From: Ga0077536 sp035325705
GTDB taxonomy: Bacteria; Pseudomonadota; Gammaproteobacteria; Ga0077536
Direction: 5' to 3'
Length of the DNA: 64,000 nt
Assembly (NCBI GenBank): GCA_035325705.1
Contig: DAOKZI010000002.1
Location: forward strand, 186,001 to 250,000
A program made the position numbers and the translations under genes. This document shows, one piece after another, positions 32,160 to 40,451 of this stretch (positions are counted from its first letter, which is position 1; each line of letters opens with the position of its first letter). The notes beneath the pieces were generated by a model. It had not been told where the DNA came from. It made no database searches and saw only the letters and a list, made by a program, of their open reading frames with translations.

Positions 32160-35111
32160 TTGCGACGGACCACACATCTGCGCCGGCTCGTGCTCGGCCT
32201 GGTCTTGGCCGGCGGCGCGCCTTCGTTCGCCGCGACGGCTGCCGACAATCCCGCGGGCCGCGCCGCGATCGAGGCGATGAAGGCCGACCCGCGCGGCCCC
32301 TTCGACCAGATCCGCTGGTTCTGCAAGGACGGCGCCGTGCTGATGCCGACTCCCGGCGCCTGCAAGCCCCACGGCGGCGGCCACCAGCACGGCCAGTGGT
32401 CGGCGCGCACGCGCGAGCTGCGGGCCCAGGGCTACCGGATCGCGAATTTCTTCGCCGATCTGGACCTCGAGGCCCTGCTCGCGGCCGATCGCAGCGATGC
32501 CCCGCTTGCGCAGATGCTCGTCGAGCGCTTCCTCGTCGAGGCCGACGACGGCTGGATCCTGCGCCGGGCGCGCTACTACCGCGGCGCTTTCCAGGAGGAA
32601 GACGAGCGGCGCGGCGCGCGCGAGCTGCTGCTGAGCCTCGCCGGCCGCGCGGAATGGCTGGACTTCCGCTATCTCCCGCTGCGCACGGCCGCCGGCCTCC
32701 TGCCGCACGGTCCGGAGACGGCGTCGATCAAGGAAGTGCGCCAGCTCGCCGCGACGCTGTCGGATCGCGATCCCGCGTTCAAGTTTCTGCGCAACAAGAT
32801 CCACGGCCGCCTTGCGCGCGCCGATGCCGAAGCGGTCGAGGACTATGCGGCGAACCTGCCCGAGGCGCGACGCGCCGATTACCTCGGGCTCGCGGCGCAG
32901 ATCAGAGCGCTGTTCGACGAGGATCTCGGCGCCGGTCTCGAAGCGGCGCTGCGGGCGGCCGCTAAATCGCCCGAGGTCGAGGCCTCCTTGCAGGCGCTCG
33001 ATCGCGACTGGCGCGCGGCGGCCGACGACGGCGCGCGGCTCGAAGTCGCAGCGCGCACGCTGAAGACGCTGCGCGATCTCCTCGCGGCGCCGGCCGGTGC
33101 GCCGCTGCGGCTCGCGCTGCTCGACACGAGCCTGCTCGCCGAGTCGAGCTATTTCACGCTCGCGGCCGCTCGGCGCACGGCGCCGGACCCGGGCACGCGC
33201 CGCATGCGGCTCGCACGTATCGGCACGGGCCTCGATGCGCTGTACGGCACGGGCCTGCTGTCGCAGCGGCAGTATGCGGCGATGCGCGCCGAGCTCGCGC
33301 AGCTCGACGGTCCCGCGCCTAGGCCCGCGCTGTACAAGCAGGTGCTCGACTATCTCGCGCTCGCGCCGCACTGGGCGAGCCAAAACTACCGGCTGCACTT
33401 CGGCAGCGCGATGGACAAGCTCGCCGAGATCGAGCCGAAGGCAGCGCTGTTCATCCAGGATCAGCTACGCGGCAGCGCGCTGCTCGCGCACGCCGAGCTC
33501 GTCGACGGGCTCGTGCGCGACGCGAACGCGCTGAACGGGATCGGCAACGAGCTGTTCGGCGCGGACGTCGGCGGCGGCCTGCGCGCGCTGAATCCCGGCC
33601 TCGCGCAGGGCGTCCTGTCCTTCGCGCTCGACGGCGAAGTCGCAGGGCTCGAACGCGATCACATCTACGTGCTGCCCGAGACGGTGTCCGATCTGCCGCC
33701 GGTCGCGGGCATCCTCACCGCCGGCGAAGGCAATCCGCTGTCGCACGTGCAACTGCTCGCGCGCAATCTCGGCATTCCGAACATCGCCTTCGACCAGCGC
33801 CTGCTGGAGCGGCTGCGCGCGCACGCGGGCGAGCGCATCGTGCTCGCCGTGAGCCCCGGCGGCGCGGTGCGCGTCGTGCCGGCGAGCGCCGACACCGAGG
33901 CGCTGTTCGCACAGGCCGCGAATGCGGCGGACGAGACGGAGATCACCGTCGATCTCGCCAAGCTCGATCTCGCCGCGCGCGACTTCATCGATCTGCGAGC
34001 GCTGCGCGCGTCCGACTCCGGACGCACCGTCGGGCCCAAGGCGGCCAAGCTCGGCGAGCTGAAAGCGCACTACCCGGACGCCGTCGCCGACGGCCTCGCG
34101 ATCCCTTTCGGCCGCTTCCGCGCGCTGCTCGAGCAGCCGATGGCGGGCGAGACGGGCAGCGTCTTCGCCTGGATGAAGCGCCACTACGCCGAGCTCGCCG
34201 CGCTGCCGGCCGACAGCCCCGCGCGCCGCGAGGCGACGGAGCGCTTCCGCGCGCGGCTCGAGCAGTGGGTCGCGACGGCCGATCCGGGCGAGGACTTCCG
34301 CCGCGAGCTCGGCGCGCGCATGCGCACACTGTTCGGCGCCGACGGCAGCTACGGCGTGTTCGTGCGCAGCGACACCAACGTCGAGGATCTGCCCGGCTTC
34401 ACCGGCGCCGGGCTCAACCTCACTTTGCCCAACGTCGTCGGCGAGACCGCGATCTTCGCGGCGATCGCGAAAGTCTGGGCCTCGCCGTTCACCGCGCGCT
34501 CCTTCGCCTGGCGCCAGTCGCTGATGAGCGAGCCCGAGCACGTGTATCCCGCGGTGCTGCTGCTGAAGAGCGTCGACAACGACAAGTCCGGCGTGCTCGT
34601 CACGCGCGAGATCGACACCGGCAGCGCCGACTGGCTATCGGTCGCCGTCAACGAAGGCGTCGGCGGCGCCGTCGACGGCCAGTCGGCGGAGTCGCTGCGC
34701 ATCCACGTCCCGACCGGCCGCGTGCGCCTGCTCGCGCAGGCGACGACGCCGGTACGCCGCCAGCTCGCGCCCGAGGGCGGGATCCGCGAGCTGCCCGTCA
34801 CGGGCAGCGAGAGCGTGCTGAAGCCCGCAGAGATCGAGCGCCTCATCGCGTTCTCGCGCGAGCTGCCGACGCGCTTCCCCGCGATCGTCGACGCCGCCGG
34901 CCAGCCCGCGCCGGCCGACGTCGAGTTCGGCTTCCAGCACGGCACGCTGCGCCTGTTCCAGATCAGGCCCTTCCTCGACAACGCGCGCACGCGCGGCCTC
35001 GCTTATCTGCAGTCGCTGGACGCGAAGCCGGCCGGCAGCACCGCCGTCACCGTCGATCTCGATGCCGCACCCGGCGGAGTCGACATTTCTCACGGAGACC
35101 CCGTCCCATGA
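32160..35111 (+). CDS. Exported dikinase-like protein with GWD-type domain order
   Basis: A 983-residue protein with a signal peptide (LRRLVLGLVLAGGAPSFAATA, cleavage near 27). A helical N-terminal region (30-500) is unassigned. A swivelling phosphohistidine-like domain follows (about 505-590) with AGEGNPLSHVQLLARNLGIP and candidate His at 529. A PEP-synthase-type ATP-grasp domain then runs from about 620 to 950 (VGPKAAKLGEL, VFVRSDTNVEDLPGFTGAG, KVWASPFTARSFAWRQ, ending in LRLFQIRPF). The order His domain then ATP domain, with no PEP-binding barrel, is that of alpha-glucan water dikinase rather than PEP synthase. TTG 32,160 is the start, with AAGGA 8 bases upstream. Its stop overlaps the next ATG (ATGA). 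The substrate is unknown, and ATP use outside the cytoplasm is unexplained. Confidence 0.75.
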   Translation: MRRTTHLRRLVLGLVLAGGAPSFAATAADNPAGRAAIEAMKADPRGPFDQIRWFCKDGAVLMPTPGACKPHGGGHQHGQWSARTRELRAQGYRIANFFADLDLEALLAADRSDAPLAQMLVERFLVEADDGWILRRARYYRGAFQEEDERRGARELLLSLAGRAEWLDFRYLPLRTAAGLLPHGPETASIKEVRQLAATLSDRDPAFKFLRNKIHGRLARADAEAVEDYAANLPEARRADYLGLAAQIRALFDEDLGAGLEAALRAAAKSPEVEASLQALDRDWRAAADDGARLEVAARTLKTLRDLLAAPAGAPLRLALLDTSLLAESSYFTLAAARRTAPDPGTRRMRLARIGTGLDALYGTGLLSQRQYAAMRAELAQLDGPAPRPALYKQVLDYLALAPHWASQNYRLHFGSAMDKLAEIEPKAALFIQDQLRGSALLAHAELVDGLVRDANALNGIGNELFGADVGGGLRALNPGLAQGVLSFALDGEVAGLERDHIYVLPETVSDLPPVAGILTAGEGNPLSHVQLLARNLGIPNIAFDQRLLERLRAHAGERIVLAVSPGGAVRVVPASADTEALFAQAANAADETEITVDLAKLDLAARDFIDLRALRASDSGRTVGPKAAKLGELKAHYPDAVADGLAIPFGRFRALLEQPMAGETGSVFAWMKRHYAELAALPADSPARREATERFRARLEQWVATADPGEDFRRELGARMRTLFGADGSYGVFVRSDTNVEDLPGFTGAGLNLTLPNVVGETAIFAAIAKVWASPFTARSFAWRQSLMSEPEHVYPAVLLLKSVDNDKSGVLVTREIDTGSADWLSVAVNEGVGGAVDGQSAESLRIHVPTGRVRLLAQATTPVRRQLAPEGGIRELPVTGSESVLKPAEIERLIAFSRELPTRFPAIVDAAGQPAPADVEFGFQHGTLRLFQIRPFLDNARTRGLAYLQSLDAKPAGSTAVTVDLDAAPGGVDISHGDPVP

Positions 35112-36382
35112 GCGTGCCGAACGCATGGCGCAGCCTCGCCTGCGCCGCTCTCTTCGTCGTGGCCGGCGCCGCAGCGGCCTATCCGATGGATGCCTACGAG
35201 ACGACGGGTATCGGCCGGCTCGAGGAAGCGCGCCGCGTGCAGGCAGGCGAGCTGCCCGGCGTCAAACAGCCGCGCGGCGCGCTGCTGACGCGCGAGGAAG
35301 TGGATCTGCGCCTCACCGGTTTGCCGCAGGAACTGACCTTGCCCGCGATCGATCCCGAGTTCACCGCGCAGATGCGCGAGCTGCTCGGCGGCAATGCGAG
35401 CGCCTATGCGGTGTCGATCCTCGATCTGAGCGATCCGGCACAGCCGCGCTACGCGGAGATCAACGGCGAGGTGCTGCGCAATCCGGGCAGCGTCGGCAAG
35501 CTGATGGTGGCTCTCGCCTTCTTCCAGGCGCTCGCCGATGTCTACCCCGACGACGAGCGGAAACGCTTCGAGCTGCTGAAGCACACCGTCGTCACCGCCG
35601 ACGAGTTCGTGCTCAGCGATTCGCACACCGTGAGGCGCTGGGATCGCGAGCACGAGCGCCTGATCCGCCGGCCGCTGGCGCCGGGCGACCGCGGCACGCT
35701 GTTCGAATTCCTGGACTGGATGATCTCGGCGAGCTCGAACTCCGCGGCCGCGGCGGTGATGAAGGAAGGCATGCTGCTGAAGCATTTCGGCGCCCGCTAT
35801 CCCGTGCCCCTGGAGGAAGGCCGGCGTTATTTCACGGCCACGCCGCGCGCCGAGCTGACGAAGGCGCTGGCCGAGTTCATCGAAGCGCCCGTCACGCGCA
35901 ACGGCCTCGATCTCGCGCAGCTACGCCAGGGTTCCTTCTTCACGGCGACGGGCAAGCGCAAGGTGCAAGGCACCTCGAGCCACGCCTCGACGCGCGAGCT
36001 GATGAAGTACATGCTGAAGCTCGAGCAGGGCCGGCTCGTCGACGCGTTCTCCTCGCGCGAGATCAAGCGGCTGATGTACAGCACCGAGCGTCGCATCCGC
36101 TATGCCTCGTCACCGGCGCTGTTCAATTCGGCGGTCTACTTCAAGAGCGGCTCCTGGTTCGGCTGCAAGCCGGAGCCGGGCTTCGTGTGCCGGCCCTATG
36201 CCGGCAACGTGCGCAACTTCATGAACTCGGTGGCGACGATCGAGCACCCGGCCAAGCCCCGGCGCATCCACTACGTGGTGACCTTGATGTCGAACGTGCT
36301 GCGGCGGAATTCGGCGGTCGATCACCAGTCGCTCGCGACGCGCATCCAGCGGCTGATGGAGAAACGGCATCCGGTGCCGTGA
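35108..36382 (+). CDS. Exported serine hydrolase coupled to the dikinase-like gene
   Basis: A 424-residue protein with signal peptide (SLACAALFVVAGAAAAYP, cleavage near 24). It has the motifs of the penicillin-binding/serine beta-lactamase superfamily: S128-V-G-K131, S209-S-N211 and K346-S-G-S-W. It resembles the shorter protein at 24,035 but carries an extra N-terminal region (30-90). The catalytic motifs are complete. The start overlaps the stop of the dikinase-like gene by four bases, so the two proteins are probably made in fixed ratio and act together in the envelope. A peptidoglycan peptidase role is the default guess; the pairing with a dikinase suggests something else. Confidence 0.8.
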   Translation: MSVPNAWRSLACAALFVVAGAAAAYPMDAYETTGIGRLEEARRVQAGELPGVKQPRGALLTREEVDLRLTGLPQELTLPAIDPEFTAQMRELLGGNASAYAVSILDLSDPAQPRYAEINGEVLRNPGSVGKLMVALAFFQALADVYPDDERKRFELLKHTVVTADEFVLSDSHTVRRWDREHERLIRRPLAPGDRGTLFEFLDWMISASSNSAAAAVMKEGMLLKHFGARYPVPLEEGRRYFTATPRAELTKALAEFIEAPVTRNGLDLAQLRQGSFFTATGKRKVQGTSSHASTRELMKYMLKLEQGRLVDAFSSREIKRLMYSTERRIRYASSPALFNSAVYFKSGSWFGCKPEPGFVCRPYAGNVRNFMNSVATIEHPAKPRRIHYVVTLMSNVLRRNSAVDHQSLATRIQRLMEKRHPVP

Positions 36383-36392
36383 AGAGAATCCA

Positions 36393-36502
36393 GCCACGGA
36401 GAACACGGAGGGCACGGAGGAGAAAAGGGATTGATGCGGCGGCCGCGACTGGATGCCTGCCGGTTCTCGTAGCCCGGATTCGCTGCGCTTCATCCGGGCT
36501 AC
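36393..36502. repeat. Degenerate palindrome arm and REP-like unit
   Basis: 36,393-36,420 (CCACGGAGAACACGGAGG...) is a diverged arm of the family seen perfectly at 11,629-11,764. 36,469-36,502 is a REP-like palindrome reading GTAGCCCGGATTCGCTGCGC ... CCGGGCTAC. Confidence 0.7.
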
Positions 36503-36513
36503 AAGAGTAGAAA

Positions 36514-36587
36514 CGTAGCTTGGGCTGACGAAGGAAGCCCAACATCGGGCGCCGAACGTTGGGCTTCCTTCGTCAGCCCAAGCTACG
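36514..36587. repeat. 30-bp perfect inverted repeat (MITE-end hairpin)
   Basis: Arms 36,514-36,543 and 36,558-36,587 are exact inverted copies over 30 bases with a 14-base loop. The sequence (CGTAGCTTGGGCTGACGAAG...) is the terminal repeat of the MITE-like elements at 4027 and 19,235, so this may be an element that lost its interior. Confidence 0.85.
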
Positions 36588-36608
36588 CGTTACCTTCGCC
36601 GGATGCAC

Positions 36609-36636
36609 AAAAAAAGGGCTGCCGAGAGGCAGCCCC
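36609..36636 (-). terminator. Rho-independent terminator of the 66-residue gene
   Basis: On the minus strand GGGCTGCC-TCTC-GGCAGCCC (36,616-36,635) is followed by seven T residues. It lies about 30 bases after the stop of the gene ending at 36,668. Confidence 0.9.
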
Positions 36637-36667
36637 AATACGCTGGTGACAGGTTGCCCTGTCTTAC

Positions 36668-36868
36668 TCACCCACGGAGGTCGTTGAACGTGCTCGCCCG
36701 CGCGAGGAGGGCCCGGCCCTTGCGGGTCACGTAGCCTTCCTCACTGACGAATCCGCCGGCGATCGCGGCCTGCAGCAGGTCGCGGTTTGCGTGTCGCGGC
36801 TCGTACACGATGCCGTCGCCGTAGCGACGGTCGAGCAGTTTCGCGATCGCCGATTCGAACTGATTCAA
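36668..36868 (-). CDS. Small protein of unknown function (66 aa)
   Basis: A 66-residue protein (TTG start; residues NQFESAIAKLLDRRYGDGIV near the N-terminus) with a helix, a short central part and the ending EEGYVTRKGRALLARAS. The last part resembles a small winged-helix tail, where a residue pair such as VTRKG often ends the wing; this is only an impression. The gene is a complete transcription unit of its own, with a clear promoter (36,938-36,965) and an intrinsic terminator (36,609-36,636). This speaks for a real, well-expressed gene. Confidence 0.65.
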   Translation of the reverse strand: MNQFESAIAKLLDRRYGDGIVYEPRHANRDLLQAAIAGGFVSEEGYVTRKGRALLARASTFNDLRG

Positions 36869-36937
36869 GACTTACACCCTTTTGCTCTTGAGCCGGCGTC
36901 GAGCTTTGCGCTCAATTGGCCTAACTATTAGGACGTT

Positions 36938-36965
36938 AGAATAGTCAACTTAAATTTCTTGTCAA
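36938..36965 (-). promoter_or_regulatory. Sigma-70 promoter of the 66-residue gene
   Basis: On the minus strand a perfect TTGACA (36,960-36,965) is followed after 16 bases by TATTCT (36,938-36,943), in an AT-rich island (36,930-37,000) that stands out from its surroundings. It predicts a leader of about 60 bases. Confidence 0.7.
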
Positions 36966-37001
36966 GTAACGAAATTAAGTTTTTGTTTCTCAAGAATAGC
37001 T

Positions 37002-38090
37002 TCAGTCGGAGCGGTGTGGCCGGGCGAGGTATTCGTGGGACTGCATTTCGGCCAGACGACTGATCGTGCGGCGAAAAATCGCCGCCAGCCGCCGTCCGCC
37101 GTAGAGCCCTGCAGGCTCGGCCGCGGCGCTGACGAGCAGGTTCACGTTGCGGTCGTACAGCTCGTCGAGCAGGTTGACGAAGCGCCGGGCGGCGTCGTTC
37201 TGCTCCTCGCCCATCACCGGCACCCCGCTCAGCATCAAGGTGTGGAAGCAGCGCCCCAGCTCGATGTAGTCGAGCGTGCCGCGCGGGCTGCCGCACAGGG
37301 CCTCGAACTCGCACCACAGGACGCCGTCCGCATTGCCGAGCACGCCGAGCGGCCGCTCGTCGAGATCGATCGTGCCGGCGACGGGCGTCTGCAAGGTGAG
37401 GGCTTCGAACTGCGCGCGCAGCGCGGCGCGCGCGCGCGCGTCGTCGGGCACGTAGTAGACGGCCGCCTGCGCCAGCGTGCGCAGCCGGTAGTCCGTCGCG
37501 CCCGCGACTTCGAGCACGGTGAGATGCGCCTTCAACAGCGCGATCGCGGGCAGGAAGCGTTCGCGCTGCAGGCCGCCGCGATAGAGCTCGTCCGGAGCCT
37601 CGTTCGAGGTCGTCACGAGCACGACGCCGCAGTCGAACAGCGTCTCGAGCAAGCGTGCGAGCAGCATCGCATCGGTGATGTCGGTGACGTGGAATTCGTC
37701 GAGGCAGAGCACCTTGAAGCCGCGCGCCCATTTCTTCGCGATCGCCGGCAGGGGATCCTGAACCTGCTTCATCTGCCTGAGCTCTGCGTGCACGTCCCGC
37801 ATGAAGCTGTGGAAGTGCTGGCGCCGCCGGATCGCGACGGGGAGGCAGTCGTAGAACAGATCGACGAGCAGCGTCTTGCCGCAGCCGACGGTGCCCCATA
37901 GATAAAGGCCTTTCGGCCTCGGCGGCTCCTCGCGCGTGCCACCGAAAGGCCACCAGCGACGGCCAGGGGCCGGCGCGGCCGTCAACGCGCGATAGAGCGC
38001 GTCGAGATGCTCCACGGCCGCGCGCTGGGCGGGATCGCGCTCGAAACCCGGGCGCGTGAGCGCCTGCTCGTAGCGTTCGAGGGGAGTCAT
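37002..38090 (-). CDS. zapE: Cell division ATPase ZapE
   Basis: A 362-residue AFG1/ZapE-type AAA ATPase that acts at the divisome and stabilises constriction under stress. Walker A is GTVGCGKT (66-73), and Walker B with the adjacent motif is LCLDEFHVTDITDA (about 128-141). The sequence VLVTTSNEAPDELYRGGLQRERFLPAI is highly typical. The C-terminal QNDAARRFVNLLDELYDRNVNLLVSA is also conserved. The ATG at 38,090 has GAGGGGAGT directly upstream. It is divergent from the SpoIIE-type phosphatase gene. Confidence 0.95.
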   Translation of the reverse strand: MTPLERYEQALTRPGFERDPAQRAAVEHLDALYRALTAAPAPGRRWWPFGGTREEPPRPKGLYLWGTVGCGKTLLVDLFYDCLPVAIRRRQHFHSFMRDVHAELRQMKQVQDPLPAIAKKWARGFKVLCLDEFHVTDITDAMLLARLLETLFDCGVVLVTTSNEAPDELYRGGLQRERFLPAIALLKAHLTVLEVAGATDYRLRTLAQAAVYYVPDDARARAALRAQFEALTLQTPVAGTIDLDERPLGVLGNADGVLWCEFEALCGSPRGTLDYIELGRCFHTLMLSGVPVMGEEQNDAARRFVNLLDELYDRNVNLLVSAAAEPAGLYGGRRLAAIFRRTISRLAEMQSHEYLARPHRSD

Positions 38091-38196
38091 CGGGCGCGGG
38101 CGTCGGGGCGATCGACGCAGTGGCAGGCATGGCGAATCACGACGAGCGCATGATAACCGCGCGCCGCGTGCTTTTCAGCGCACCGCGCCGGCGGGC

Positions 38197-40359
38197 ATGC
38201 TTCTCGACATGAGACTCTCGCTGCGCTGGAAGCTGCTCGCCCTGCTCGTCGCCATCGCGCTCGGCCCGCTGTATTTCATCGCGTGGACCGATCTGCGCAC
38301 GCTGAGCGATCTCGGATCGACGCTCGCGGGCCAGTCGGCGGAAGCGCTAGGCGCGCAGTTACGGGCCAATCTGCGCCAGCTCGCCGACAGCCACGCGGCG
38401 GCGGTCGAGCGCCAGCGGCGGCTCGTCGAGCTGATCCTGCGCCTGCAGGCACGCGACATCGAAGCCGCGCTGCGCAGTCCGCGGCCGCCGGCATTCTCGC
38501 TCGCGTGGGCGAACGACTTCGACGGCCGGCGTCCGCTCTCCGGCGTGAGCCGCGATGCGCCCCGCTACTATCGCCAAATCGACGCCGACCATCGCGAGCC
38601 GCTCGCGGTGTCCTTCGACGCGCTGTCCTTCCACCGCGCGCCCGGCGTCGCCGAAGAGGCGGTGATCGACGATGCGCGGCGCCTCGCCGTGCTCGCTCCG
38701 CGGCTGCGCGAGCTGCGCGCGGCCGCGCCGGATCTCGTCTACTGGCAGTACGCCTCGCTTGCCTCGGGCCTGCATGCGAGCCATCCCGCACACGGCGGCT
38801 ATCCGGCTGCCTACGACGCACGCCTGCGCGAATGGTACCGGCGGCAGGAGACGAAACAGGCGCTCGACTGGTCGCCGCCGCATACCGACGTCGGCACGCG
38901 TCTGCCCGTGATCTCCGCGACGCTGCCACTGCGCGATGCCGGCGGCCGCTTCATCGGCGTGACCGGCATCGATCTGCGCGTGACGGCGCTGCTGCGCGCG
39001 CTGGAGCTGCCGCGACACGTCGCCGACGCGAGCCGCGTGCTGCTCACGCGGCTCGAGGCCGGCGAAGTGCGCGTGCTCGCGCGCAACGATCAGCGTGAGA
39101 CCGGCGGCGACTGGCAGGAAGCGCTGGCGCCGGAACGGCTGCGCCTGGATCGCGCGGCCGATCTCGCCGCGCTGCGCGCCGACATGCGCGCCGGCAACAA
39201 CGGCCTGCGCAGCTTCGCCGTCGGCGGCGAGCGGCAGCTCTGCGTCTATCGCAAGCTCGACGACGACGGGCTCTATCTCGTCTTCCTCGTCGCCTCGCGC
39301 GCGGCGACGCGCCCCGCGCAGGACGCCGCCGACTACGCGCTGACGACGACGCGGCGCCAGCAGGATGCCTTGCTGCTCGTCGCCTGCATCGTCGCCGTCG
39401 GCGTCGGCGCGCTGTCCTTTGCCGCCGCGCGGGCCGTGACGGGTCCGGTGCAGGCGCTGGAACGCGCGGTCGGCGCCGTCGCCGAGGGCGACTTTACGAC
39501 GCGCGTCGATATCCGGACCGGCGATGAGCTCGAAAGCCTCGGCGAATCCTTCAACGCGATGATCCCGCGGCTCGAAGCCCACACGCGCGTGCAGAAATCG
39601 CTGGCCCTCGCGCGCGAGGTCCAGCAGCAGCTCTTGCCCAGCGCAGCGCCGCAGTTCCCGGGCCTCGACGTCGCGGGCTCGAGCCTCTATTGCGATGAAA
39701 CGGGCGGCGACTACTACGACTTCTTCGATCTGCGCGAGGTCGGCCGCAACACGCTCGGCACCGTGATCGGCGACGTCTCGGGCCACGGCATCGCCGCGGC
39801 GCTGCTGATGGCGACGGCCCGCGCGCTGCTGCACGGCGCGGCGGGCAGCGCAGCGGTGACGCCGGCCGCGATGATCGCGGATCTGAACCGCCTGCTCGCC
39901 GCGGACGTGCGGCCCGGCCACTACCTGAGCCTGTTCGCCCTGTTCGTCGATCTCGATGCGCGCCGCTTCGAGTGGTCCAGCGCCGGCCACGACGCGGCGC
40001 TGTGGTGGCGGGCCGAATCGGGCAGCGTGGTCGATCTCGCCGGTGACGACATCCCGCTCGGCATCGATCGCGCGTGGCAGTTCCATGCCTCGCGCCGCGC
40101 GCCGTTCGCGCCGGGCGACGTCGTCATGCTGACGACGGACGGGCTGTGGGAGACACAGGCCCCGGACGGCGAGCGCTACGGCAAGCCGCGGCTGCGCGAG
40201 CTCCTGCGCGAACACCACGAAGTGCCCGCCGCGGAGCTCGCCCGCCTCGTATTGCGCGCGGTCGCGCGCTTTCGCGGTGATGCCGTCCAGCGCGACGACA
40301 TGACGGTCGTGATCGTGCGCGTGACGAGCGCGGATCGCGCGAATTCGCAGCAAGCGTGA
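38197..40359 (+). CDS. Membrane sensor with HAMP and SpoIIE-type PP2C phosphatase
   Basis: A 720-residue protein with a first membrane helix at about 12-30, a periplasmic Cache-like sensor domain (about 45-380, with the motif FIGVTGIDLRVTALL typical of dCache), and a second helix at about 388-408. A HAMP domain (about 409-460) and a SpoIIE/RsbU-type Ser/Thr phosphatase domain (about 480-712) follow. The phosphatase metal residues are visible in DETGGDYYDFF, VIGDVSGHG and DDMTVVIVRV. Such proteins dephosphorylate anti-anti-sigma factors in partner-switching pathways; no such partner gene is adjacent. ATG 38,197 or 38,209 may be the start. The stop is next to a REP-like unit. Confidence 0.9.
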   Translation: MLLDMRLSLRWKLLALLVAIALGPLYFIAWTDLRTLSDLGSTLAGQSAEALGAQLRANLRQLADSHAAAVERQRRLVELILRLQARDIEAALRSPRPPAFSLAWANDFDGRRPLSGVSRDAPRYYRQIDADHREPLAVSFDALSFHRAPGVAEEAVIDDARRLAVLAPRLRELRAAAPDLVYWQYASLASGLHASHPAHGGYPAAYDARLREWYRRQETKQALDWSPPHTDVGTRLPVISATLPLRDAGGRFIGVTGIDLRVTALLRALELPRHVADASRVLLTRLEAGEVRVLARNDQRETGGDWQEALAPERLRLDRAADLAALRADMRAGNNGLRSFAVGGERQLCVYRKLDDDGLYLVFLVASRAATRPAQDAADYALTTTRRQQDALLLVACIVAVGVGALSFAAARAVTGPVQALERAVGAVAEGDFTTRVDIRTGDELESLGESFNAMIPRLEAHTRVQKSLALAREVQQQLLPSAAPQFPGLDVAGSSLYCDETGGDYYDFFDLREVGRNTLGTVIGDVSGHGIAAALLMATARALLHGAAGSAAVTPAAMIADLNRLLAADVRPGHYLSLFALFVDLDARRFEWSSAGHDAALWWRAESGSVVDLAGDDIPLGIDRAWQFHASRRAPFAPGDVVMLTTDGLWETQAPDGERYGKPRLRELLREHHEVPAAELARLVLRAVARFRGDAVQRDDMTVVIVRVTSADRANSQQA

Positions 40360-40433
40360 CCCGGGTTACGAAGAACGCGTCGTTCGCACGGCGTTTCGTC
40401 GCCCGGTGGAGCGCGCAGCGCGTAACCCGGGAT
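40358..40433. repeat. Two partial REP-like units
   Basis: A shortened unit (ACCCGGGTTACGAAG) begins at the stop codon of the phosphatase gene, and a second unit (GCCCGGTGGAGCGCGCAGCG ... ACCCGGGAT) lies at 40,397-40,433. Confidence 0.65.
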
Positions 40434-40451
40434 TCGGCTACCGAGCGTTCG

